The notes beneath the pieces were generated by a model. The model had not been told where the DNA came from. It ran no database searches and was given only the letters and a program-made list of their open reading frames with translations. Of a stretch of DNA of 64,000 nucleotides, positions 35,681-44,351 are shown in pieces. Position 1 is the stretch's first letter, and every line of letters starts with the position of its first letter. This stretch comes from Caulobacteraceae bacterium (lineage in GTDB: Bacteria > Pseudomonadota > Alphaproteobacteria > Caulobacterales > Caulobacteraceae), in assembly GCA_947475415.1 (NCBI GenBank), contig CANJLH010000006.1, positions 1 to 64,000 on the forward strand, in the 5' to 3' direction. Position numbers and translations under genes: made by a program.

Positions 35681-37045
35681 TTATTTCGCGTCCGCCCAGG
35701 CCCGGGCGTCGTCCAATGCGCGCTGCAGAGGGCGGCGGCCGAGTAGGATGGCCGCCACGGCGATCGGCGCGAAAATGCAGAGCGTCGCACCCATAGAACG
35801 GCCCAGGTGAACCTCGTCGTGGAAGACGTAGTCCGAGATCAGCGCCGGAACCAAAGGACCGAAGGTCGATCCCATGAAGGCCATGATCATCAGGAAAAAT
35901 ATCGCCGACATCCGCCCGCGCAGGCTAGGCGGCGTTATCAGTTGGACCAGAGAAGCGGCGATGCCCAGGGAGTTCACGGTGGCGAATTTGGCCAGGGTTA
36001 TGGTCACCAGATAGATGGTCAGGTTGTTTGACAGAAGGCCGTAGAGGACGATCGGCGAGGTGAGGATGATCACCCACATGAAATAGCGCATATGCGCGTC
36101 CCGATGACCGGCGGCGTACAGGCGGTCCACCAGCCAGCCCGAGAACAGCAGGCCACCCACGCCGGCGACCACATAAATCAGGCCGAGAGACATGCCGTAC
36201 TCAGCCGGGTTGAGGTGGAAGAACCGGCTCATATAGGTGGGCTGCCACTTGATCAGGGCGCCGTTGAAGATGTTCATCCCCCCGAAGGTCAGACCGAGAC
36301 ACAGCACCACCGCCCAGTTTCGCTTCACGAAACGCCACAGGTCGAGCCAGGTCCCCGTCCCGCCCTCCGCATGGGACAGGCGCGCCGGTTCCTTGAACGG
36401 AAGGATCAGCATCGCCAGCAGCAGGCCAGGCAGGCCGGTGATAACGAAGGCGAACTGCCACGGCTTCAGGTCTCCAAGGATCGGCACTGTGATGTGGTCG
36501 TAGTGCAGCAACGCATTGACGATCCAGCCACCGATGATCAGCGCCGCACCGGTTCCGATCAGGTTGCCGGTGGAATAGAGCGACATCGCCGTCGCAAGCC
36601 GGCGCTTGGGGAAGGTGTCGGCGATCATTGAGTGCGCGCTGGGATGCAGCGGGGATTCGCCTAATCCCACCCCCATCCGCGCGAGGAACAGCGCCAGGAA
36701 ACCGGTCCCCATGCCGCAGGCTGCTTCGGCCAGGCCCCAGAAGCTGACAGCAAAGTACACCAGCCATTTGCGCGGCGCCTTGTCCGCCAGATAGCCCATG
36801 GGCAAGCCGCCCAACGAATAGGCCGAGGCGTAGGCGAGCCCCATCAACAGCGCGATCTGGGTGTCATTGATATGCAGGTCTTTGCGGATCGGATCGACCA
36901 GCATGGCGATCAGCGTCCGGTCCACCGCCGCGACGGTCGAGAACACCACCAGCACGCAGACGAATAGCCAGGCCCGCAGTGGTATGGCCGGAGCCGTCAG
37001 CGCGGCGGCCGCATGAGAAGAGTCAGCATCAACGCCGGCGGTCAT
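35681..37045 (-). CDS. MFS transporter (spinster-like / aromatic acid type)
   Basis: A 454-residue 12-segment carrier. MGYLADKAPRKWLVYFAV carries the loop 2-3 motif, and GVGLGESPLHPSAHSMIADTFPKRR is the segment 4-5 signature of the spinster-like/ACS group. The acidic D42 in AAVDRTLIAML is typical. It probably imports the aromatic or isoprenoid acid that the co-transcribed ligase activates: its start overlaps the ligase stop by 4 bases and it lies 13 bases before the hydroxylase. Confidence 0.9.
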   Translation of the reverse strand: MTAGVDADSSHAAAALTAPAIPLRAWLFVCVLVVFSTVAAVDRTLIAMLVDPIRKDLHINDTQIALLMGLAYASAYSLGGLPMGYLADKAPRKWLVYFAVSFWGLAEAACGMGTGFLALFLARMGVGLGESPLHPSAHSMIADTFPKRRLATAMSLYSTGNLIGTGAALIIGGWIVNALLHYDHITVPILGDLKPWQFAFVITGLPGLLLAMLILPFKEPARLSHAEGGTGTWLDLWRFVKRNWAVVLCLGLTFGGMNIFNGALIKWQPTYMSRFFHLNPAEYGMSLGLIYVVAGVGGLLFSGWLVDRLYAAGHRDAHMRYFMWVIILTSPIVLYGLLSNNLTIYLVTITLAKFATVNSLGIAASLVQLITPPSLRGRMSAIFFLMIMAFMGSTFGPLVPALISDYVFHDEVHLGRSMGATLCIFAPIAVAAILLGRRPLQRALDDARAWADAK

Positions 37046-38598
37046 GATCGGGATCCTGGCTGTTCGGGCAGCAGCGCCTTCAGCGCCTGCTTGTCGACTT
37101 TCATGACTGGATTCAGCGGCATGGCGTCTACAAGCATCAACTCGTCAGGCGCCTTGTAGTCGGCGAGTCGCGCCTTCACCCAAGCCCTCAAGTCGTCCAG
37201 CGTCGGCGGCGCGTCCGGGTCGGCGGGAACCACAAATGCCACGCCGATTTCGCCGATGGTCGGCGCGGGTCGGCCTACCACCGCCACCGCCGCCACCGCG
37301 GGATGCTCGCCCAGCACCCGCTCAACCTCGATCGGATAGACGTTGTAGCCGCCTCGGATGTACATCTCGCTGGTCCGGCCGGCGAGCACCAGATTGCCGG
37401 CTTCGTCGAAGCGGCCATAGTCGCCGCTCAGCAGCCATCCGTCGCCGATCAGCGCTTCGGCCGTCCGCTCAGGGTCGCGCCAGTAGCCGCGCATGACCCC
37501 CGGCGCGCGAAGCTTGATACGGCCGATGGCGCCCGGGGCGACAAGTTCGCCCACATCATCAACCAGCGCCACTTCGACTCCCGCCTGCGGCCGGCCGACC
37601 GTGCGGAACAGGACGTCTGGCGGGTCGCCTGGTTCCGTGCCGGTGGCCGATGGGCATTCAGTCATGGAATAGCGCACCACCAGCGGCGCCTGGATCCAGG
37701 CCGTGACCCGCTCCACCAGCTCCGGCGGCGCGGGCGCGGTAGCGGCGATCCCCATGATCAGGTTCGACAGGTCCGCCTGACCGGCGTCGGGGAGTTCCAA
37801 GAGCTTGGCCCACTGGGTCGGCACGCCCCCGGCGATCGCGATCTTTTCCTCCACCAGCAGGCGCAAGGTGTCGGCGGCGTTCCAGGGCGCCGGCGAAATC
37901 ACCATGGTCATCCCAAATGCGATCTGCTCCCAGGCTTTGGCCATGTAACCAGCATGGGCGAAGGGGGTGGAGTTCAGTTTGCGGACAAAGGGCGCCGCCA
38001 TCGGCCCGGCGGTTCGCGCCGCGGACTTCAGATTATCATGGTCAAACCAGGCGCCCTTTGGCATGCCGGTCGTGCCGCTGGTCCAGATGATCACGGCGGG
38101 GTCGCCGCGCTTGCGCCGGGGCCGGTCGGCTCCCAACGGGGCGCCGCCAAAGAAGCCCGCCAGTTCCGAACTGCGGACGATCCGCGCCCCCGTCGCCGGA
38201 ATCGCGGCGGCGTCCTCGACGATGAGCACCGCGGGTTCGCAGCGGGCTAGGATCGCCTCCATCTCCCGGGGACCCAGCCTGGTGTTGAGCCCTGTGCCCA
38301 CCGCACCGGCGAACTGAGCGGCGGCGTAGCAGATCGCGAAATCGATCCCAGGCTCCAGGACAATCCCCACCACCTCGCCTGGCTTCAGGCCATCGGCGAT
38401 CAGCGCCGCCGCCAGCCGGTCGGCCTGATCGCGCCAGGCGCCATAGGAGATGCGCCGGTTCCGATGGACATAGGCCTCGTGATCCGGGAACCGCGTCGCC
38501 GCGCCTTCGAGCGCGTCGGCGAAGGTCTCATAAATGTCCTCGAGCACCGGCTTGGGCGCCACATAGGACTCTTGGGACCGATCACTCGTCTTCGCCAT
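37042..38598 (-). CDS. AMP-dependent acyl-CoA ligase, copy 2
   Basis: A 518-residue ANL enzyme. Phosphate loop IWTSGTTGMPKG (171-182), RYSMTECPSATGTEPG, LSGDYGRFDEAGNLVLAGR and TSEMYIRGGYNVYPIEVE are intact, with the C-terminal Lys in NPVMKVDKQAL. The acid-binding pocket region differs from copy 1. The ATG at 38598 is chosen over an upstream start that adds 37 unrelated residues; GGGAGG lies about 12 bases upstream. It is the first gene of the operon and divergent from the LuxR-type regulator. Confidence 0.92.
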   Translation of the reverse strand: MAKTSDRSQESYVAPKPVLEDIYETFADALEGAATRFPDHEAYVHRNRRISYGAWRDQADRLAAALIADGLKPGEVVGIVLEPGIDFAICYAAAQFAGAVGTGLNTRLGPREMEAILARCEPAVLIVEDAAAIPATGARIVRSSELAGFFGGAPLGADRPRRKRGDPAVIIWTSGTTGMPKGAWFDHDNLKSAARTAGPMAAPFVRKLNSTPFAHAGYMAKAWEQIAFGMTMVISPAPWNAADTLRLLVEEKIAIAGGVPTQWAKLLELPDAGQADLSNLIMGIAATAPAPPELVERVTAWIQAPLVVRYSMTECPSATGTEPGDPPDVLFRTVGRPQAGVEVALVDDVGELVAPGAIGRIKLRAPGVMRGYWRDPERTAEALIGDGWLLSGDYGRFDEAGNLVLAGRTSEMYIRGGYNVYPIEVERVLGEHPAVAAVAVVGRPAPTIGEIGVAFVVPADPDAPPTLDDLRAWVKARLADYKAPDELMLVDAMPLNPVMKVDKQALKALLPEQPGSRS

Positions 38599-38741
38599 TG
38601 ATCGCTTCGCCCCTCCCGCAACATTTCCAACGCGGGAAGCTGAATGAACGCCCCGAGCCAGGGCAGTCCCGCCCGAGGGACTTTTGGCCCGCCCGATGGC
38701 TCCGTGCAACTAGCGTGTCCTTGAGCGCCGTCCCGCAATGT

Positions 38742-38758
38742 GTGAAATGGGATTTCAC
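38742..38758. promoter_or_regulatory. 17-bp perfect palindrome, candidate operator
   Basis: GTGAAAT-GGG-ATTTCAC is a perfect 7+3+7 palindrome just upstream of a TATAAT-like GATAAT (38763-38768) that would serve the LuxR-type gene. Its form resembles the published IclR operator type (TGGAAAT-N-ATTTCCA). A related site lies at 49842-49858. It may control both the regulator and the divergent ligase operon. Confidence 0.55.
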
Positions 38759-38814
38759 GGTTGATAATCAGGTCAGCGTCTGAACGCCGACCACGTGGTT
38801 GCGGAGAGAAACGC

Positions 38815-39606
38815 ATGCTGACGACCGGGCGATCGCCGGGGCCGTCTACAAGCAGGGTCGCGGACCTGATCCAGGCGCTTGGCACCGAACGGTTCGAGAG
38901 CGAGACCCTGCGCTTCCTGAACGCCACATCCGGTGTCGAGCACTACACGATTTATCGGGTGCGCGGAAACAAGCCGGAGTTCATCAGCGGCGCCAGCGTC
39001 CGTGGCCCCCACGCTGTGCGTAGCGAGGACGACCGCCACCGCCCGAAAGATCAGAAGCGGTCATATAGCGACCTTCAGGCCGTCAGCCTGGCCCTGGACA
39101 CCGCCGACGGGACAATTCTCGTCCATGATGACATCGACATGGTCGATGACATCGCCCTGCGCCGCGCCCTGGAACACTTCCACATTGTCGACCGGGTAGT
39201 GATCTGCGGCCGCGCCAGCGAGGACATCTACGCCGTCAGTTTGCTGCGCTCCGCGGAAACCGGCCCGTTCGACGATCTGGAGCTGGGGCGGCTAAATGGC
39301 GCCGCTGAGGTTCTGATCGCGGCCATCGCCCGCCATAATGGCATCCGCAGCGAAATTCCCCGGGCGCTGGCCGGCTTCGGTTCCGTCGACTTCATCGAAA
39401 CCCGGCTGCGCGCCGCCGACTGGAAACTCACAGAACGCGAGCTGCAGGTGGCCGCACGCATCCTGTTCGGAATCTCCGCCGTGGGCATCTCGCTGGACTT
39501 GGGGCTTGGCGAGGAAACCATCGCCACCTACCGCAAGCGCCTCTATCACCGCCTGCGCATCGGCAGTCGGCATGAGCTGTTCCAAAAGTACCTGACGCTA
39601 CTGTGA
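38815..39606 (+). CDS. LuxR-type HTH transcriptional regulator
   Basis: A 263-residue regulator starting after GGAGAG. The C-terminal GerE/LuxR helix-turn-helix is clear (LTERELQVAARILFGISAVGISLDLGLGEETIATYRKRLYHRLRIGSRHE is the region, residues 204-253). The N-terminal 180 residues look like a GAF-type sensor with no autoinducer or receiver motif. It lies divergent to the CoA ligase/MFS/hydroxylase operon and probably regulates it in response to a pathway compound. Confidence 0.85.
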   Translation: MLTTGRSPGPSTSRVADLIQALGTERFESETLRFLNATSGVEHYTIYRVRGNKPEFISGASVRGPHAVRSEDDRHRPKDQKRSYSDLQAVSLALDTADGTILVHDDIDMVDDIALRRALEHFHIVDRVVICGRASEDIYAVSLLRSAETGPFDDLELGRLNGAAEVLIAAIARHNGIRSEIPRALAGFGSVDFIETRLRAADWKLTERELQVAARILFGISAVGISLDLGLGEETIATYRKRLYHRLRIGSRHELFQKYLTLL

Positions 39607-39708
39607 GCGGTTCAGCGAATTGCCGGATGACCCTGCGCCAAATTCGGTCGCACAGCGGCGCATGGGGTTGAAGTGCACGTTATTTGCCCCTGGCGGCGGA
39701 TTTAGGGT

Positions 39709-40854
39709 CTAATCCGCCCCCAGGATCATCGTGCCGCTGGAACAGAACCAGCCGCCGGTGCCGCTGACGCAGGCGAGCTTGGCGTCCGGCGTTTGCCGGT
39801 CACCGCACTCGCCGCGGAGCTGGCGCACCGCCTCGACGATCAGGAAAAGGCCGCGCATGCCCGGATGACAGGCTGACAGGCCGCCGCCGTCTGTGTTGGT
39901 GGGCAGTCCGCCACCCACTCGGATCCGCCCGCCCGACAGGAACGGCCCGCCCTCGCCCTTCTTGCAGAAACCCAGGTCCTCCAGGGAAATCAGGGTCATG
40001 TAGGTGAAGGCGTCGTAAATCTCACAGACGTCAATCTCGTCCGGCCGGATGCCGGCGCGGGCGAAGGCCGGCGGCCCGGTCAGAGCGGCGGGGGATACGG
40101 TGAAGTCCTCCCACTGGCTCATGGACACATGGGTGCCGGCTTCCGCCGCGCCCAGCACCCACACCGGCCTGACCCCCAGGTCCTTGACCCGGTCCTCGGC
40201 CACCAGGATCGCCGCGGCCCCGCCGTCGGAGCGAATGCAGCATTGTAGCTTGGTGAAGGGGTCGGCGATCATCGGCCCGTCGAGCACGTCGGCGATGTCG
40301 ATCGCCTCCCGAAACGCGGCGAAGGGCGTCAAGCCGGCATTGTAGCGCGCCGACACCGCCACCTCGGCCAACTGCTCCAGGGTGGTGCCATAGTCATGCA
40401 TGTGCCGCCGTGCGGCCATGGCGTACTTGGAGATCAGCGTGTGGCCGAACGGGGCCTCGAACTGTTGTGGTCCGCGGGTGCCCCAATCGAGGTTAGCGGT
40501 GCGCAGGCCCCGGCGCAGGTCGGTCCGCGCCGTCGAGCCATAGGCCAGCAGGATCACGTCAGCGCGACCCTCGGCGATGGCGTCCACGGCATGGGCCGCC
40601 ATCACCTCCCAGGTGGCCCCGCCGACACCGGTGGAGTCCAGCCAGCGCGGACGCAGCCCCATGTATTCCGCCACTTCCAGAGGCGCGATCGCGCCCAGCC
40701 CCGTCGATGCGAACCCGTCGATATCCGAAGGCTTCAAGCCCGCCTCCATCAACGCAGCCCGGCTCGCTTGGGCGTGCAGGGCATAGGGCGTGGCTTCTGG
40801 CGACCCCGGCAGTCCCGAAAGTCCCACGCCTGCGAATGCGACACGCCGGCCCAT
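39709..40854 (-). CDS. Thiolase-like (SCP-x/Ltp2-type) protein without catalytic cysteine, copy 2
   Basis: A 381-residue thiolase-fold protein. The N-terminal nucleophile region reads DSTGVGGATWE (73-83) with no Cys; EIYDAFTYMTLISLEDLGF (278-296) and NTDGGGLSACHPG match the Ltp2-like group, and IRVGGGLPTN precedes the last motif. It differs greatly from copy 1. Its probable DUF35 partner is at 41822-42271 in the divergent operon. The ATG at 40854 is preferred over a GTG 11 codons upstream. Role as an acyl-CoA retro-aldolase is inferred. Confidence 0.85.
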   Translation of the reverse strand: MGRRVAFAGVGLSGLPGSPEATPYALHAQASRAALMEAGLKPSDIDGFASTGLGAIAPLEVAEYMGLRPRWLDSTGVGGATWEVMAAHAVDAIAEGRADVILLAYGSTARTDLRRGLRTANLDWGTRGPQQFEAPFGHTLISKYAMAARRHMHDYGTTLEQLAEVAVSARYNAGLTPFAAFREAIDIADVLDGPMIADPFTKLQCCIRSDGGAAAILVAEDRVKDLGVRPVWVLGAAEAGTHVSMSQWEDFTVSPAALTGPPAFARAGIRPDEIDVCEIYDAFTYMTLISLEDLGFCKKGEGGPFLSGGRIRVGGGLPTNTDGGGLSACHPGMRGLFLIVEAVRQLRGECGDRQTPDAKLACVSGTGGWFCSSGTMILGAD

Positions 40855-41012
40855 TTTGATTCTCGCCCTTGCTGGTTGCTCTTCCACACCTTACGCCGAG
40901 CCTTCCGCTTCGCACTGTCACCTTCTCGGGGACTCGCGATTATGTTGCCGCCTGCGGAAGTTGCGCGTTGCGTTGCGGTCCGACGGCCGCCGACGCTGAA
41001 GGAGCCAGTCAA

Positions 41013-41822
41013 TTGCCGGACGCCCCCTCCGAGGAGCCGATCCTCTGCGATATCCGCGACGGCGTGATGCGGATCACGCTCAACCGGCCCGACGCCGCCA
41101 ACGCCATCGCCGCTGACGGCCGCGAGACGATTATCCGCCTGCTGTCTGAGGCCGATGCTGACCCTGATGTTCGGGTGGTGGTCATTGGGGCGGTCGGGAA
41201 ATATTTCTGTTCCGGCGCCGACCTGCGCGGCATCGCCAGTTCGCAGGGATCCGTCCGCGTGCCCGGTTCGACCATGCGCACCATGCTGAACGCCGCCCAG
41301 AGACTGATCGCAGCGGTGCTGGATTGCGGCAAGCCCGTGGTCTGCGCCGTCCAGGGACCGGCGACCGGCATGGGCGCGCACCTGGCCTTCGCCAGCGACA
41401 TGGTGGTCGCCACAGATGACGCCTTTTTCGCTCTGCCGTTCATTCAGCGCGGGCTGGCGCTGGATGCCGCCGGCGCCTACTTGATGCCGCGCCGCATCGG
41501 CCTGCAGAAAGCTAAGGAGCTGGCGTTCCTGGGCGATCGCCTGCCGGCCGAGGAAGCCCGCGCCTTGGGCCTCGTCAATCAGGTGGTTTCGGCCGCCGAC
41601 TTCCCCGCCGCCGTGGACGCCCTGGCGAGCCGCCTTGCCGGCGCCGCCACCATTGCGATCATGGTTTCCAAGCGGATGCTGAATGCGTCGCTGGACATCG
41701 ACCGCAATGCGGCCTTCCTGAGCGAGGCCATGGCCCAGGAAGTCAACGGCCAGACCGAAGATTCCAAGGAAGGCGTGCGCGCCTTCATCGAAAAACGTCC
41801 GACCAATTTCAAGGGCCGCTGA
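41013..41822 (+). CDS. Enoyl-CoA hydratase/isomerase family protein, copy 1
   Basis: A 269-residue crotonase-fold protein. The oxyanion segment AVGKYFCSGADLRGIASS and the second one VQGPATGMGAHLAFASDMVVA are present; at the usual Glu positions the sequence reads FIQRGLALDAAGAYLMP, so hydratase, isomerase or other crotonase chemistry is possible. The TTG start at 41013 is chosen because AAGGAG stands 8 bases upstream and the family N-terminus begins here. TGATG overlap with the DUF35 gene shows coupling. Confidence 0.87.
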   Translation: MPDAPSEEPILCDIRDGVMRITLNRPDAANAIAADGRETIIRLLSEADADPDVRVVVIGAVGKYFCSGADLRGIASSQGSVRVPGSTMRTMLNAAQRLIAAVLDCGKPVVCAVQGPATGMGAHLAFASDMVVATDDAFFALPFIQRGLALDAAGAYLMPRRIGLQKAKELAFLGDRLPAEEARALGLVNQVVSAADFPAAVDALASRLAGAATIAIMVSKRMLNASLDIDRNAAFLSEAMAQEVNGQTEDSKEGVRAFIEKRPTNFKGR

Positions 41823-42271
41823 TGACCACGCCAAGCCGTCCACGTTTCGACCTGCCGACCATCGAGCCCGAGACCCAGGAATTCTGGGACGCCGCCAAGC
41901 GCGGCCAGTTGATGCTGGGAAAGTGCAACGGCTGTCACCGGATTCATTACTATCCGCGCCCCATGTGCCCGCATTGTTGGAGCGAGGACGTCGTCATGAC
42001 ACCGGCCAGCGGACGCGGCGTGATCTACACGTACTCGACCGTGTTCGTGAACGACCTGCCGCCCTTCAAGGAGCGCCTGCCCTATGTGGCGGCCTCCGTG
42101 GAGCTGGAGGAAGGCGTCCGCGTCTCCACCAACATCGTCGATTGCGCGCCAAAGGATCTGAGGATCGGAATGCCGGTCGTCGCGCACTTCATGCCGATCT
42201 CGGAGGACGTGACCATTCCCGTGTTCCGCCTCGCCGCGGCGGCCGAGACTGAAAGAGGAACCCTGCAATGA
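41822..42271 (+). CDS. DUF35 / OB-fold zinc-ribbon protein, copy 2
   Basis: A 149-residue protein with zinc-ribbon cysteines C35, C38, C49 and C52 (KCNGCH ... CPHCW) and an OB-fold (GRGVIYTYSTVFVND, VPFKE-like LPPFKERLPYVAASVELEEG). It has a longer N-terminal helix than copy 1. It is flanked by overlapping genes on both sides, and the divergent neighbour encodes the second thiolase-like protein, its likely partner. Confidence 0.9.
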   Translation: MTTPSRPRFDLPTIEPETQEFWDAAKRGQLMLGKCNGCHRIHYYPRPMCPHCWSEDVVMTPASGRGVIYTYSTVFVNDLPPFKERLPYVAASVELEEGVRVSTNIVDCAPKDLRIGMPVVAHFMPISEDVTIPVFRLAAAAETERGTLQ

Positions 42272-43188
42272 GCGGAATTCTGGCGGGCAAGGTCGCCCTG
42301 GTCACCGGCGCGGGCCACGGCATTGGTCGCGGCCACGCCCTTGAACTGGCCAAGCAGGGCGCCAAGGTGGTCATCAACGACCTCGGTTCCTCGGTGCGCG
42401 GCGATGGTCAGGGACGCGACGCCGACGTCGTCGTCGACATCATCCGCGCCCGCGGCGGCGAGGCGGTCGCCGACTACGGCGACGTCAGCAAGGAAGCTGA
42501 CGCCGAGGCCATGGTCCGACGTGGCATCGACGAGTGGGGTACGATCGACATCGTGGTCAACAACGCCGGCATCGTGCGCGATCGCTCGATCTGGAACATG
42601 TCCGCCGATGACTTCGACGCTGTAATGAACGTCCACGTGCGCGGGACCTGGCTCACCTGCCGGGCGGCGGCGCAGTATTGGCGCGCCAAGGCCAAGGAGT
42701 TAGGCGGCAGCTATCATGGTCGGATCATCAACACGACCTCGGGCGCGGGATTGCTGGGCAACTTCGGCCAATCCAACTACGCAACCGCCAAGGCCGCCAT
42801 CGCCGGTCTGACCCTCACGATTTCGCTCGAGCTCGCTGCAATTGGCGTCACCGCCAACGTCATCTCGCCGGGCGGCCTCACCCGCATTTCGTCCACCATC
42901 GGCGCCGGACCGCCCAAGGAGCCGGATGAATTCGATCCTGAGGTTTTCGACCCCATGGATCCCTCTAACGCCTCCCCCGCCGTCGCCTGGCTGGCCAGTG
43001 AGGAAGCGCAGATGGTCACCGGTCAGGTCATCCGTGTGGTCCGAGACCGCCTGTCCGTGCTCAAGCCCTGGCATGACGCGGGCGGCGTCAGCGCTGGCGG
43101 CAAGCGGTTCAAGACCGAGGAACTCGGCCGCATCATCGCCACGGACCTGTTCGGGACTCGAGCCCCGGGCCTCAGGCTGGAAATGTGA
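42268..43188 (+). CDS. SDR, MFE-2-type hydroxyacyl-CoA dehydrogenase-like
   Basis: A 306-residue SDR with TGAGHGIG (13-20), the NAD-selective NDLGS (37-41) that is typical of multifunctional enzyme 2 dehydrogenase domains, NNAG (98-101), S158, and Y171/K175. Next to an enoyl-CoA hydratase and a MaoC hydratase, oxidation of a 3-hydroxyacyl-CoA is likely. The start overlaps the DUF35 gene by 4 bases. Confidence 0.9.
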   Translation: MSGILAGKVALVTGAGHGIGRGHALELAKQGAKVVINDLGSSVRGDGQGRDADVVVDIIRARGGEAVADYGDVSKEADAEAMVRRGIDEWGTIDIVVNNAGIVRDRSIWNMSADDFDAVMNVHVRGTWLTCRAAAQYWRAKAKELGGSYHGRIINTTSGAGLLGNFGQSNYATAKAAIAGLTLTISLELAAIGVTANVISPGGLTRISSTIGAGPPKEPDEFDPEVFDPMDPSNASPAVAWLASEEAQMVTGQVIRVVRDRLSVLKPWHDAGGVSAGGKRFKTEELGRIIATDLFGTRAPGLRLEM

Positions 43189-43190
43189 CC

Positions 43191-43640
43191 ATGCAGATCC
43201 TCAGTCTCGAAACCCTTCCGGGCCTGGTCGGCAAGACCCTTGGCCCCAGCGACTGGGTCACTGTCACTCAGGAGCGGATCAACCAGTTCGCCGAGGCCAC
43301 CGGCGACCACCAGTGGATCCACGTTGACGTGGATAAAGCCAGGACTGGCCCCTTCGGCAAGACCATCGCGCATGGCCTGCTGACCCTTTCGATGATCGGG
43401 GTCATGGGCAAGGAGGTCTTCAAGTTCGAAGGCTTCAAGATGGGCGTGAACTACGGGTACGAAAAGGTGCGCTTTCCGACGCCCGTTCCTGTGGATTCCC
43501 GCGTGCGAATGACCGCCAAGATTGTCTCGTTCGATAAGATTGGCGAAATCTGGCAAACCATCGTTGAGCTAACCGTCGAGGCTGAAGGCGCGGCCAAGCC
43601 GGCCTGCGTCACTCAGATGATTTTCCGCCACACGCCCTGA
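43191..43640 (+). CDS. MaoC-like (R)-hydratase/dehydratase
   Basis: A 149-residue hot-dog-fold protein with the hydratase signature: ATGDHQWIHVDVDKA (catalytic Asp and His), FGKTIAHGLLTLSM, and GVNYGYEKVRFPTPV. It hydrates enoyl-CoAs to (R)-3-hydroxyacyl-CoAs, suiting the MFE-2-type dehydrogenase immediately upstream. An in-frame GTG two codons earlier is also possible. It closes the ECH/DUF35/SDR/MaoC operon. Confidence 0.9.
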   Translation: MQILSLETLPGLVGKTLGPSDWVTVTQERINQFAEATGDHQWIHVDVDKARTGPFGKTIAHGLLTLSMIGVMGKEVFKFEGFKMGVNYGYEKVRFPTPVPVDSRVRMTAKIVSFDKIGEIWQTIVELTVEAEGAAKPACVTQMIFRHTP

Positions 43641-43675
43641 CGCTGAGCTTGCGGATACCGGAACTTGATTCGACC

Positions 43676-43703
43676 TTGCGTAATTGAGTCGCGGGGCTAG
43701 GCT
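43676..43703 (+). promoter_or_regulatory. Housekeeping-type promoter for the VOC gene
   Basis: TTGCGTA, 13 bases, GCTAGGCT fits the Caulobacter housekeeping promoter pattern. It shares TTGCGTAATT and spacing with the promoter at 22582. The VOC start codon is 32 bases downstream. Confidence 0.5.
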
Positions 43704-43734
43704 GACGCGCGACCCACGGACGAAGCTGGCCGCC

Positions 43735-44334
43735 ATGAACAATCCCGCACCCATCCGCACCGCCAAAGCTCTGGCGCCGCCCAAGGGCCTGCACCATACC
43801 GCCTATGTGACCCATGACGTCGAGGGCACGGTGAAGTTCTACACCGAGGTGCTCGGCATGCCTCTGGTCAGCGCCGTGGTCGATGACGCAGTTCCCTCGA
43901 CCGGCGACCCCTGGCCCTATGTGCACCTGTTCTTCGAAATGGGTGACGGCTCGACCATCGCTTTTTTCGAGTCGGTGGGCCTGCCCAAGCCCAGCCCAGT
44001 GTCGCATCCGGCCTACAATATCTTCAACCACATCGCCCTCAATGTGGGTTCCCGCGCCGAGGTTGACCGGTGGATCGAGCGGTTCCAGGCGCTGGGCGTG
44101 GACTATATCGGCCCCACCGACCATGGGATCATCTATTCGGTTTATTTTCATGACCCAAACGGCATCCGTCTCGAGCTGACCGCCGATATCGATCTGAACT
44201 GGCGCGATCACACCGCTGAGGCGACCTCGGACATCGAAAGCTGGTCCAAGGCCAAGCGGCGGGCGATCGAGATGGGCGACACCGGCGAACTTATCGCCTG
44301 GGTTAAGGAACGTCGCGGCCAGCACAAAAAATAA
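43735..44334 (+). CDS. VOC family (glyoxalase/bleomycin resistance-like) protein
   Basis: A 199-residue vicinal-oxygen-chelate protein. The first beta-alpha-beta module starts GLHHTAYVTHDVEGTVKFYTEVLGMPLV (metal His); the second contains NHIALNVGSRAEVDRW and the Glu region DPNGIRLELTAD. Members include type I extradiol dioxygenases, epimerases and isomerases; the short length argues against a two-domain dioxygenase. It is 17 bases upstream of the GMC oxidoreductase gene. Confidence 0.85.
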   Translation: MNNPAPIRTAKALAPPKGLHHTAYVTHDVEGTVKFYTEVLGMPLVSAVVDDAVPSTGDPWPYVHLFFEMGDGSTIAFFESVGLPKPSPVSHPAYNIFNHIALNVGSRAEVDRWIERFQALGVDYIGPTDHGIIYSVYFHDPNGIRLELTADIDLNWRDHTAEATSDIESWSKAKRRAIEMGDTGELIAWVKERRGQHKK

Positions 44335-44351
44335 GCCGTCACGGGGAACAT

